This document shows positions 18,732 to 25,141 of a stretch of 56,451 nucleotides of DNA, one piece after another. Position 1 is the stretch's first letter, and each line of letters begins with the position of its first letter. The position numbers were made by a program, and so were the translations under genes. Origin of the DNA: an uncultured Muribaculum sp. (GTDB lineage Bacteria; Bacteroidota; Bacteroidia; Bacteroidales; Muribaculaceae); assembly GCA_910587665.1 (NCBI GenBank), contig CAJUMZ010000022.1:1-56451 (forward strand), given 5' to 3'. Below the pieces are notes generated by a model. That model was not told where the DNA came from and made no database searches. It was given only the letters and a program-made list of their open reading frames with translations.

Positions 18732-19775
18732 ATGAAGAAAAATTTACTTCTTGTTGCTGCACTTGCGGCTACTATGTGCATGAATGCAGCTACTCCTGTG
18801 GCTTCTTTTATTGATGTTGATGCTCTGACTGCTGAGGGTAAAATCGGTGATGGAGATAAAGCATTTGCCCAGCCTGAAGGTAGTGATGGCGTACTCCTTG
18901 ATAATGAGTATGGTACTTTCGGTCTTGCTCCTATTGAAATTGATGTGGATGGTGTTAAGAAGGTGTCTTTTGCTCTTGGTTGCAAAGCCTTCTCTCCGAC
19001 AAAGGATTACAATAAATATTCTGCAAATGGTAGTGCAGTAGCAGATATTCCTCAAGGTGTCACTGGTGATGGTAATCCTTCTTGGCCAGGAGCTCAACTT
19101 GCGTCTTATCCTAATGGCGGTGGTTGGGTTTATAAGTTTGATGCAAAGAAGAATGGAACTGTCACTTTCTTCACTAAGGCAAACTCTAACAAACAGTACT
19201 ACGTATATTTGGCTAACAGCCCCGTTGCATACAATTTTGCAATGACTGTTGGTGGTCAGGACTTTGATAAGCTGATGTATACGTTACCGGCTCTCCCCAA
19301 TGGCTTGCTTAATGTTAATGATGCTGATATTGATAAGTATTATAAGCGTGGTACTAACGCCGAAACCGGTGAAGAAACTATTGATAACACAGCTCTTGCA
19401 ACACCAGGTAACATAGTTGGCTGTGGCAATGTAGGTGAAGGTACCGGTATCGTTCAATTCCAAGTATTTGCTGGTCGTACTTACTATCTGTGTGCTGCTG
19501 GTTCAAAGATGTGTACTAATGGTTTCGTATTCTGCGAAGGTACCGATTATCCTAAGTTTGTAGTAAGCTACGAGAAGACTAATGAGGAAACTGGTGAAAC
19601 AACTTCTGCTTCTGTAAATCTTTTCGAAGGTGAAGCAGGTATCGACAACATCGTAATCGGTCAGCCCGCTCTTGACGAAAACGCTCCCGTTTACAACCTC
19701 AAAGGTCAGGTTGTAGACAAAGACACCAAGGGCATGATCCTTATCCAGAACGGCAAGAAGTTCATCAACCTCTAA
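18732..19775 (+). CDS. Exported protein of unknown function with a sorting-type C-terminal tail
   Basis: I do not recognise the main domain of this 347-aa protein. A signal peptide (1-20, ending MNAAT) is followed by a beta-rich region with SWPGAQLASYPNGGGWVY and TFFTKANSNKQYYVYLA segments, which looks like a beta-sandwich possibly binding carbohydrate. The C terminus AGIDNIVIG, VYNLKGQVVD and ILIQNGKKFINL closely matches the tails of the PL1 and GH13 enzymes here. Most of the gene is AT-rich with T-ending codons, but the last 150-200 bases switch to C-ending codons like the flanks. It is the last gene of the susC operon. Confidence 0.75.
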   Translation: MKKNLLLVAALAATMCMNAATPVASFIDVDALTAEGKIGDGDKAFAQPEGSDGVLLDNEYGTFGLAPIEIDVDGVKKVSFALGCKAFSPTKDYNKYSANGSAVADIPQGVTGDGNPSWPGAQLASYPNGGGWVYKFDAKKNGTVTFFTKANSNKQYYVYLANSPVAYNFAMTVGGQDFDKLMYTLPALPNGLLNVNDADIDKYYKRGTNAETGEETIDNTALATPGNIVGCGNVGEGTGIVQFQVFAGRTYYLCAAGSKMCTNGFVFCEGTDYPKFVVSYEKTNEETGETTSASVNLFEGEAGIDNIVIGQPALDENAPVYNLKGQVVDKDTKGMILIQNGKKFINL

Positions 19776-19803
19776 TAACCCAAAATCGCATTCCGCGATC
19801 ACC

Positions 19804-19830
19804 GAGGGCGACCCATTCCGGGCCGCCCTC
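19804..19830 (+). terminator. Terminator of the pectin susC operon
   Basis: GAGGGCGACCC pairs with GGGCCGCCCTC (one A-C mismatch, 5-nt loop), followed by a pyrimidine-rich stretch with few consecutive T. It lies 28 bases after the last gene. Positions 19831-20084 hold no gene, only the repeat and promoter described separately. Confidence 0.6.
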
Positions 19831-19867
19831 TCCATTTCCCTCCCTCCTCTCTCCACCTCCGCCGCCC

Positions 19868-20070
19868 GCCCCTACATCCTCCTGCGGTCGCCCCTATACC
19901 CGTTCCGCCGCCGTTCGACCGACGGAAGCCGGTCGCCTCCCCTCCGCCCCATTACTCCCATCCTCCCCCTCGTTTGAGGTCACAATTTGTGACCCCATCT
20001 CCTCCTTTGCGATTTAAACTTTCCCATCCATAGCTTGGTTATTATAGCATAAAGGATTATATTTGCATCC
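19868..20070 (+). repeat. Direct repeat copy 1: REP-like block plus promoter segment
   Basis: Two parts match the block at 20675-20850. The first (19868-19942) is a C-rich segment containing a small CGACCG/CGGTCG hairpin. The second (20007-20070) is an AT-rich segment with the promoter. Between them copy 1 carries a perfect 17-bp palindrome, GGTCACAATTTGTGACC (19978-19994), which is absent from copy 2 and may be an operator. The plus strand is strongly pyrimidine-rich in the first part. Confidence 0.8.
20035..20065 (+). promoter_or_regulatory. Promoter of the RHH-YafQ module
   Basis: TTGG (20035-20038) and TATATTTG (20058-20065) are 19 bases apart. The RNA start near 20069 gives a leader of only about 16 nt before the antitoxin ATG. 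Confidence 0.7.
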
Positions 20071-20084
20071 AAAACGGTACCATT

Positions 20085-20336
20085 ATGGATATAGCAGCTA
20101 ATAGAAAACAAACTAATCTTCGATTGCCTGTCGACCTTTATGAGGCTGTCAAAAGCCTTGCGGCATCGGAGCATCGGAGTTTCAACAATTTCATCGAGTC
20201 GGTACTTGCCGAGCGCGTCAAGGCACAATATCGCAAAGAGACACTCCAGGCTGTCGAAGATATCAAGGATGGGAAGACCTTCGGTCCGGTTGACACCACG
20301 AGCGTTGAATCAATGCTTAAATCAATGGGATTATGA
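20085..20336 (+). CDS. Ribbon-helix-helix antitoxin
   Basis: This 83-aa protein begins with a ribbon-helix-helix fold: strand KQTNLRLPVDL, helix YEAVKSLAASE, then SFNNFIESVLAERV. The charged C-terminal part should wrap the toxin. Such antitoxins neutralise their partner and repress their own promoter as dimers. Its stop overlaps the toxin start in ATGA, so translation is coupled. The 17-bp palindrome at 19978-19994 is a possible operator. Confidence 0.85.
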   Translation: MDIAANRKQTNLRLPVDLYEAVKSLAASEHRSFNNFIESVLAERVKAQYRKETLQAVEDIKDGKTFGPVDTTSVESMLKSMGL

Positions 20337-20608
20337 AGGAGATCCGTTATTCAGGTCAGTTTAAGAAAGATCTGAAACGCTTCCGTCATGATATCCTTAA
20401 ACTCACTCGGCTTCATGCCGTGGTTGAGTTGCTAAAAAATGAACAGCCATTGCCGCCGGAGCTGAAAGCACATATGCTGAAAGGCCGGCTAAAAGGATAT
20501 ATGGAGTGCCACATAGAAAATGACCTTCTCCTCCTATGGTATGACGAGGACTCCGACACAATAGTCCTTGCCCGCCTTGGCAGCCATAGTTTCACCCTCG
20601 GCCTCTAA
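20333..20608 (+). CDS. YafQ/RelE-family mRNA interferase toxin
   Basis: This 91-aa protein has the YafQ layout: IRYSGQFKKDLKRF at the N terminus, LPPELKAHMLKGRLKGYMECHI in the middle (shown here as a family signature in two parts, LPPELKAHML and GYMECHI), LLLLWYDED, and the C-terminal LARLGSHSFTL. YafQ toxins cut mRNA in the ribosome A site. The terminal GSHS holds the usual catalytic histidine. It is coupled to the preceding antitoxin by a 4-base overlap. Confidence 0.88.
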   Translation: MKEIRYSGQFKKDLKRFRHDILKLTRLHAVVELLKNEQPLPPELKAHMLKGRLKGYMECHIENDLLLLWYDEDSDTIVLARLGSHSFTLGL

Positions 20609-20616
20609 TCCGCTCA

Positions 20617-20670
20617 GGTCGACCTCCCTGCTGCCTCGGTCGACCTCCCTGCTGCCTCGGTCGACCTTCC
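20617..20670 (+). repeat. 21-bp tandem repeat, about 2.6 copies
   Basis: The unit GGTCGACCTCCCTGCTGCCTC occurs at 20617-20637 and 20638-20658 exactly, then a partial third copy to 20670. It directly joins the second REP-like block and lies just after the toxin stop. Confidence 0.85.
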
Positions 20671-20674
20671 GGTC

Positions 20675-20850
20675 GCCCCTACATCCTCTTGCGGGCGCCC
20701 ATATACCCGTTCCGCCGCCGTTCGACCGACGGAAGCCGGTCGCCTCCCATTCGCCCCATCTGCCCTATTCGCCCCATCCTCCCCCTTGCGATTTAAACTT
20801 TCCCATCCATAGCTTGGTTATTATACCGGAAAGGATTATATTTGCATCCA
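20675..20850 (+). repeat. Direct repeat copy 2: REP-like block plus promoter segment
   Basis: The first part (20675-20748) matches 19868-19942 at nearly every base, and the second (20786-20850) matches 20007-20070 with a few changes in the spacer next to the -7 box. The 17-bp palindrome of copy 1 is replaced by CGCCCCATC-type pyrimidine repeats. The block carries the promoter of the second toxin-antitoxin module. Confidence 0.8.
20814..20844 (+). promoter_or_regulatory. Promoter of the mntA-hepT module, near-leaderless
   Basis: TTGG (20814-20817), 19 bases, then TATATTTG (20837-20844). The mntA ATG begins only 8 bases after the box ends, so the mRNA should start within 0-5 nt of the ATG. Confidence 0.65.
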
Positions 20851-20851
20851 T

Positions 20852-21163
20852 ATGAAGTTGATTGAAATAAATCTCCAACGTATTTTGGACTTGTGCCGTA
20901 AGCATAAGGTTAAGACCCTTTCCGTCTTTGGATCCATCCTTACAGACCGATTCAACGATCAAAGCGATGTGGACTTGCTTGTGGATTTTGTGCCTCATGA
21001 CCCTGACGACATGGAATTTGACTATGTTTCAAATTATTTCGGCTTAAAAGATTCTTTAGAGCAACTATTTAACAGAAAGGTTGACTTGATTGAATATGGC
21101 AAAAATCTCAATCCTATATTCAAGGCACTCGTAGATAAGAAAAAACAGTTAATATATGGATGA
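20852..21163 (+). CDS. mntA: MntA-type minimal nucleotidyltransferase antitoxin
   Basis: This 103-aa protein has the nucleotidyltransferase signature GS-x10-DxD: G27-S28 and D39-V-D41 in SVFGSIL and SDVDLLVDF. In the MntA-HepT family the enzyme adds AMP units from ATP to a tyrosine of the HEPN toxin and so silences it. The second conserved Asp is within KVDLIEYG. The gene overlaps hepT by 8 bases. It has a different toxin-antitoxin chemistry from the neighbouring module but the same promoter repeat. Confidence 0.9.
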   Translation: MKLIEINLQRILDLCRKHKVKTLSVFGSILTDRFNDQSDVDLLVDFVPHDPDDMEFDYVSNYFGLKDSLEQLFNRKVDLIEYGKNLNPIFKALVDKKKQLIYG

Positions 21164-21518
21164 ATACATCGCCGTTTATCTCTATGATGTAAAACGAGCT
21201 ATTGAGGAGGTTGAAAATTACTTTCTCGACTATCCGATGCGTTACGATGTTTTTGAAGCGGACTATCTGCGTAGAAGTGCAGTTGAGCGCAAAGCGGAAA
21301 TAATGGGGGAGGCAATAAATCGTATTTTGAAGATTCAACCGGATTTTCCGTTGCCAAATGCAAGGGCGGTAATTGATACGCGCAATCGTATAATCCATGG
21401 CTATGATTCCGTTAAGCCTGAATTCCTCTGGAGTTTAGTGATGCGTCATATTCCCGATCTTAAAAAAGATGTCGAGCGAATAATTGCCCAATATGGAATT
21501 TCACCCTCCAATATATAA
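21156..21518 (+). CDS. hepT: HepT-type HEPN ribonuclease toxin (DUF86)
   Basis: This 120-aa all-helical protein carries the HEPN active motif Rx4HxY as R76-NRII-H81-G-Y83. R and H form the RNase site, and the tyrosine is the AMP acceptor in characterised homologues. Upstream AVERKAEIMGEAINRI is typical of DUF86. It follows mntA with an 8-base overlap, so the two are translated together. Confidence 0.92.
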   Translation: MDEYIAVYLYDVKRAIEEVENYFLDYPMRYDVFEADYLRRSAVERKAEIMGEAINRILKIQPDFPLPNARAVIDTRNRIIHGYDSVKPEFLWSLVMRHIPDLKKDVERIIAQYGISPSNI

Positions 21519-21547
21519 ATCCTCACGGCAACCATAGATTACTAAAG

Positions 21548-21627
21548 CCCCTTCCCCCCTCCGGTCAACCTCCTGCTTCCCATTAGTCCCATTCGCCTCA
21601 TTAGTCCCATCTGCCGCCATCCCGGCG
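21548..21627 (+). repeat. Pyrimidine-rich degenerate repeat after hepT
   Basis: A C-rich stretch contains CATTAGTCCCAT twice, at 21581-21592 and 21599-21610, 18 bases apart. It resembles the pyrimidine-rich parts of the blocks at 19.9 and 20.7 kb in style only. With those blocks it brackets each toxin-antitoxin module. Confidence 0.5.
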
Positions 21628-21675
21628 TCAAAAAATCCAATGTGGAAAATTTGTTGTGCATTTTTTGACGGATAA

Positions 21676-21708
21676 TTTGCGGTGGAAAAATTAAAATCGC
21701 TACATTTG
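21676..21708 (+). promoter_or_regulatory. Consensus promoter of the AraC-type regulator
   Basis: TTTG (21676-21679), 21 bases, then TACATTTG (21701-21708). RNA should start near 21712, so the regulator cannot use any ATG upstream of that point. This decides the start at 21727 or 21733. Confidence 0.75.
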
Positions 21709-21726
21709 CAAGCGAAACTTAAATCG

Positions 21727-24700
21727 ATGACGATGAAATACTGGCATAGGCTGATTTTCTTGCTGTTGGCTGTGCTCTTGGCGCCATCTTTTGTAACGGC
21801 GGCGATACGCGTAGAGCATTACGCTAAAAAAGACGGGCTTGCAGGCACTGTCGTGTCTGACATTCTCCATGACAGCCGTGGCTACATCTGGATCGGCACA
21901 TGGGAAGGGCTGAGCCGCTTCGACGGCAAGCAATTTGTCAACTACAGCGAGGGCGACGCTACTTCCATACCTTATATGCACAACCGCGTGATGCGCGTAT
22001 ATGAAGACGCGCTCGGTAACGTGTGGGTGATGATGTACGACGATCGCCTGTTCCGTCTCAACCGTCTCACCGACCGCTTCGACAGGATGGCCGATGTGTT
22101 CCCCGATTTCCAGAATGTCAGGATGTACAATCCTCTGTTCACCGACGGCGGCGACGTATGGGCTGAGGTGCGTGGCACCGGCGCCATCCATTTCACCGCC
22201 GACTCTGTGACCAACGAGCTTTCCGCCGAGATGGTTCCCATGATAGGGCTGGCGGTAAACTTCCTGTATGAAGACAACCATGCCACAGTGTGGGCGGCAA
22301 CCGACAAGCGGCTTGCCGTGCTCCGTTCCGACTCGCTCCGGTTCAACACCCTCGCCGAGCACCATGACATACGCGCCGTTGCCGAGCATGGCGACAAGGT
22401 GATATGGGGCACTGCCGACGGCTCCATAATAGAATATGACTACAAGACGGGGCGCAACAAGATTGTGCCGCTGCTCCAGAATGTCCCGGTAACCTCGCTT
22501 TCCATTTCGCCCGACGGCAAGAGCCTCTATATCGGCACTGCCCGGGCGGGCTTATACCGCTACGATATGCCCGACGGCCGGCTATCGCAGATATTCGGCA
22601 CGCCTTCCGACGTCGACCGCCTGTTTACCGACAGCCACGGGCTTGTGTGGATAATAACCCGCATGCCCGGGGTCATGATGTATGATCCGGTCACTCACGA
22701 GCTTTCAACCTTCACCCAGAAAGTGACCCCGTCGAGCTACGAGCCGGCACCCGATATTGTCGAGCACGACGGTGATGTGTGGGTGGCGATGACCGGCGGC
22801 GGATTCGGCAAATACGACCGGGCTACAAAGCGTCTTGACTATTTCCACAACGACCCCTCCAAGCCTGGCGACATGTCCAATGTCGTATTGCAGTTTGCCG
22901 TCACCTCCCCCGATGTCGTGTGGCTCTCCACCCATCAGCGAGGCATTGACCGCGTCACCTCCGTTGACAACCGCGTTAGTCACACATGGATCAAGGACAG
23001 CCCTTCAAGCCTTGTCGACAACGAGGTCAAATCATTTTTCCTCGACGGCGACACCACTGTGCTCATCGGCACAAAGGCAGGCTATCTCTACCGATATTCC
23101 GCGTCAGGCAGGCTTCTCGGCTCTATTTACAGCGATGCCTCAGGCGAGCCGATAGGAAGGGTATACTCCATGTGCGGTGACGGTGACGGCGACATATGGC
23201 TCGGTACGCGTGGCGACGGAATCCTACGCATGACCCGTGACGACGGCGGCGAGTGGCAGGTGACAAGCCGTTTCCGACATAGTCCCACTGACCGTTTCAG
23301 CATATCTTCCAATGAGGTGCAGAGCATCATTACCGACCGCTTCGGCAGAATGTGGGTCGGCACCTATGGTGGCGGTGTCAACCTTGCCGTGCGCGACGCC
23401 TCTACGGGCAATGTCCGCTTCATATCACCCTCCAACACCATGAAGGATTACCCGATGGCTTCCTGCGGAAAGGTTCGCTCGCTCGCCGCCCAAAGCGACG
23501 GCACTGTGTGGGCGGGCACTACCGAGGGTCTTGTGGCAATCACCTACGACGAGGCTACAAAGGAGGTGAAGACACGCGTCTACCGCCACGACGGCGACAA
23601 TCCCGCCTCGCTCTCCGCCGATGATATCGTGACCGTATATGTCGACAGTCGCGACGCCCTTTGGGTAGGCACGATGGCGGGTGGTCTCAACCGTTTCGAG
23701 GGCATGGTGGCGGGAAAGCCTAAATTTACCGTTTATTCTACCGCCAACGGATTGCCCTCCAATCATATCAAGAGCATCGTCGAGGACAAGTCGGGCAATC
23801 TATGGATCGCCACCGACGAAAACATAGTGATGTTTAACCATGAGACTCAGGCATTCAGCGTATATCTTGAGGATGCCGAGCCGGAAAACACCATATTCTC
23901 CGAAAATGCCGCCATCGTTCTCCCTTCCGGCGACCCCTTGTTTGGTGCCAACAACGGTTGTTACCGTGTAGACACTTTCCGTGGCTCGGCATGGGCGGCG
24001 GGCGACCTTCGCCTTGCCATAACCGATGTGTCAATCGACGGTAAGGACACGTCGCCGCGTGTCAATCCCGGGATGACCGTCTATATCCCGGAGTCGGGCG
24101 TGGTTACGCTGCCGTCGCGTCGTTCGTCACTGACAGTCACTGTAAATGCCCTCAACTATTCGCTGCAAAACCGTGTGCGCTACCGCTACATGATCGAGGG
24201 TAGCGACAGCACATGGATCAGTTGCGGCACGGAAAACCGTTTCACCATTTCCGATCTTCCTTTCGGCGAAAACACCATAGTGATCCGTGCGATGCTCTCC
24301 GACGACCCTGCAAAGTGGGAGGAGTGCCGCCTGTGCGTTATTGTGCCGCGCGCGTGGTGGGCGTCATGGTGGTTCTGGCTGCTTGTTGTCGCTGTCGTTG
24401 CCGGTGGCGTGCTGCTTGTGATGCGTCTGCGCTCCATCCGCCGGCAGTCGGTTGAGTCGGCTGTTCAGCAGCATCACCCGCCGCGTAGGATAATATCCCT
24501 CGAGCCGGGTAAGATAGAGCTTGGCGATGATGAGGACGAGAAGTTTGTCACCAATCTGCTTGCGTGGATGGAGGCCAACTATTCCAACCCCGACATGAAG
24601 ATCGACAACATGGTCACTTCATCAGGCCTTGGAAGGACTTCGTTCTATAATAAGCTGAAGACGCTTGCCAACACCTCTCCTGTCGAGTTTGTGATCGACT

Positions 24701-24903
24701 TCCGCATGAAAAAGGCGAAAATGTTTATCGAAAGCACCAATAAGACCATTGCCGAGATTGCATATCTCACCGGCTACATCGACCCCCATTATTTCACCCG
24801 CGCGTTCAAGACCCGCTATGGCGAGACCCCGACGCAATACCGCAAGCGTTACTCGGGAGGGAAAGATACCGGTTCTGAGGAAGGCGGTGACGATGATGAA
24901 TGA
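21727..24903 (+). CDS. Membrane-spanning sensor-regulator: beta-propeller, Y_Y_Y, AraC HTH, no kinase
   Basis: About 1058 aa. A signal or anchor segment is followed by two seven-bladed propellers of Reg_prop repeats (DSRGYIWIGT, DSHGLVWI, DRFGRMWVGT, DKSGNLWIAT), a Y_Y_Y beta-sandwich (about 775-865), one transmembrane helix (about 878-898) and a C-terminal AraC/XylS helix-turn-helix (about 935-1042: IDNMVTSSGLGRTSFYNKLK, IAEIAYLTGY). In hybrid two-component systems HisKA, HATPase and receiver domains separate these parts; here only about 35 residues do. It probably binds a pectic oligosaccharide in the periplasm and acts on DNA from the membrane. The frame is open from 21682, but the promoter rules out that start. 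Confidence 0.88.
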   Translation: MTMKYWHRLIFLLLAVLLAPSFVTAAIRVEHYAKKDGLAGTVVSDILHDSRGYIWIGTWEGLSRFDGKQFVNYSEGDATSIPYMHNRVMRVYEDALGNVWVMMYDDRLFRLNRLTDRFDRMADVFPDFQNVRMYNPLFTDGGDVWAEVRGTGAIHFTADSVTNELSAEMVPMIGLAVNFLYEDNHATVWAATDKRLAVLRSDSLRFNTLAEHHDIRAVAEHGDKVIWGTADGSIIEYDYKTGRNKIVPLLQNVPVTSLSISPDGKSLYIGTARAGLYRYDMPDGRLSQIFGTPSDVDRLFTDSHGLVWIITRMPGVMMYDPVTHELSTFTQKVTPSSYEPAPDIVEHDGDVWVAMTGGGFGKYDRATKRLDYFHNDPSKPGDMSNVVLQFAVTSPDVVWLSTHQRGIDRVTSVDNRVSHTWIKDSPSSLVDNEVKSFFLDGDTTVLIGTKAGYLYRYSASGRLLGSIYSDASGEPIGRVYSMCGDGDGDIWLGTRGDGILRMTRDDGGEWQVTSRFRHSPTDRFSISSNEVQSIITDRFGRMWVGTYGGGVNLAVRDASTGNVRFISPSNTMKDYPMASCGKVRSLAAQSDGTVWAGTTEGLVAITYDEATKEVKTRVYRHDGDNPASLSADDIVTVYVDSRDALWVGTMAGGLNRFEGMVAGKPKFTVYSTANGLPSNHIKSIVEDKSGNLWIATDENIVMFNHETQAFSVYLEDAEPENTIFSENAAIVLPSGDPLFGANNGCYRVDTFRGSAWAAGDLRLAITDVSIDGKDTSPRVNPGMTVYIPESGVVTLPSRRSSLTVTVNALNYSLQNRVRYRYMIEGSDSTWISCGTENRFTISDLPFGENTIVIRAMLSDDPAKWEECRLCVIVPRAWWASWWFWLLVVAVVAGGVLLVMRLRSIRRQSVESAVQQHHPPRRIISLEPGKIELGDDEDEKFVTNLLAWMEANYSNPDMKIDNMVTSSGLGRTSFYNKLKTLANTSPVEFVIDFRMKKAKMFIESTNKTIAEIAYLTGYIDPHYFTRAFKTRYGETPTQYRKRYSGGKDTGSEEGGDDDE

Positions 24904-24995
24904 CAATAAAAAGGCATATTTTTCACTGTGCCTGCCCTGTTTTGATAAAAAATCTCACTCTTTTGGCAGGAAATGCAATTGGGGATTGATTAAGA

Positions 24996-25013
24996 TTTTG
25001 TAATTTTACAAAA
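24996..25013. promoter_or_regulatory. 18-bp perfect palindrome before the GH43-uxa operon
   Basis: TTTTGTAATTTTACAAAA is perfectly symmetrical. It lies 27 bases before the structured leader, where a promoter is expected. No full TTTG/TAnnTTTG pair is visible nearby. It could be an operator for a dimeric regulator. Confidence 0.55.
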
Positions 25014-25039
25014 CTTAAATCAATTAACCGATCATCATC

Positions 25040-25119
25040 ATGCGGAGCAGCCTTAACGACTGAATCTGTAACTTGCCTGGATCTTGACCATGAAGGCGCT
25101 CCTGAGGGATGTTGACTGA
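25040..25119 (+). promoter_or_regulatory. Structured leader with two micro-ORFs before GH43
   Basis: GGAGC-A-GCCTT (25044-25054) pairs with AAGGC-GCTCC (25093-25102), with one bulged A. An alternative pairing GCCT (25075-25078) with AGGC (25094-25097) excludes the inner part of the first stem. A micro-ORF MRSSLND (25040-25063, ATG to TGA) contains the left arm, and a second, MKALLRDVD (25090-25119), contains the right arm. This would suit attenuation or translational control, but no known riboswitch class is recognised. Confidence 0.45.
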
Positions 25120-25141
25120 AACTAATATTCAAGACACTGCT

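Noticed and set aside
20568..20855. 95-codon open frame through the REP-like blocks
   Set aside because: It starts inside yafQ in another frame and only translates the 21-bp tandem repeat and the C-rich block. No protein features.
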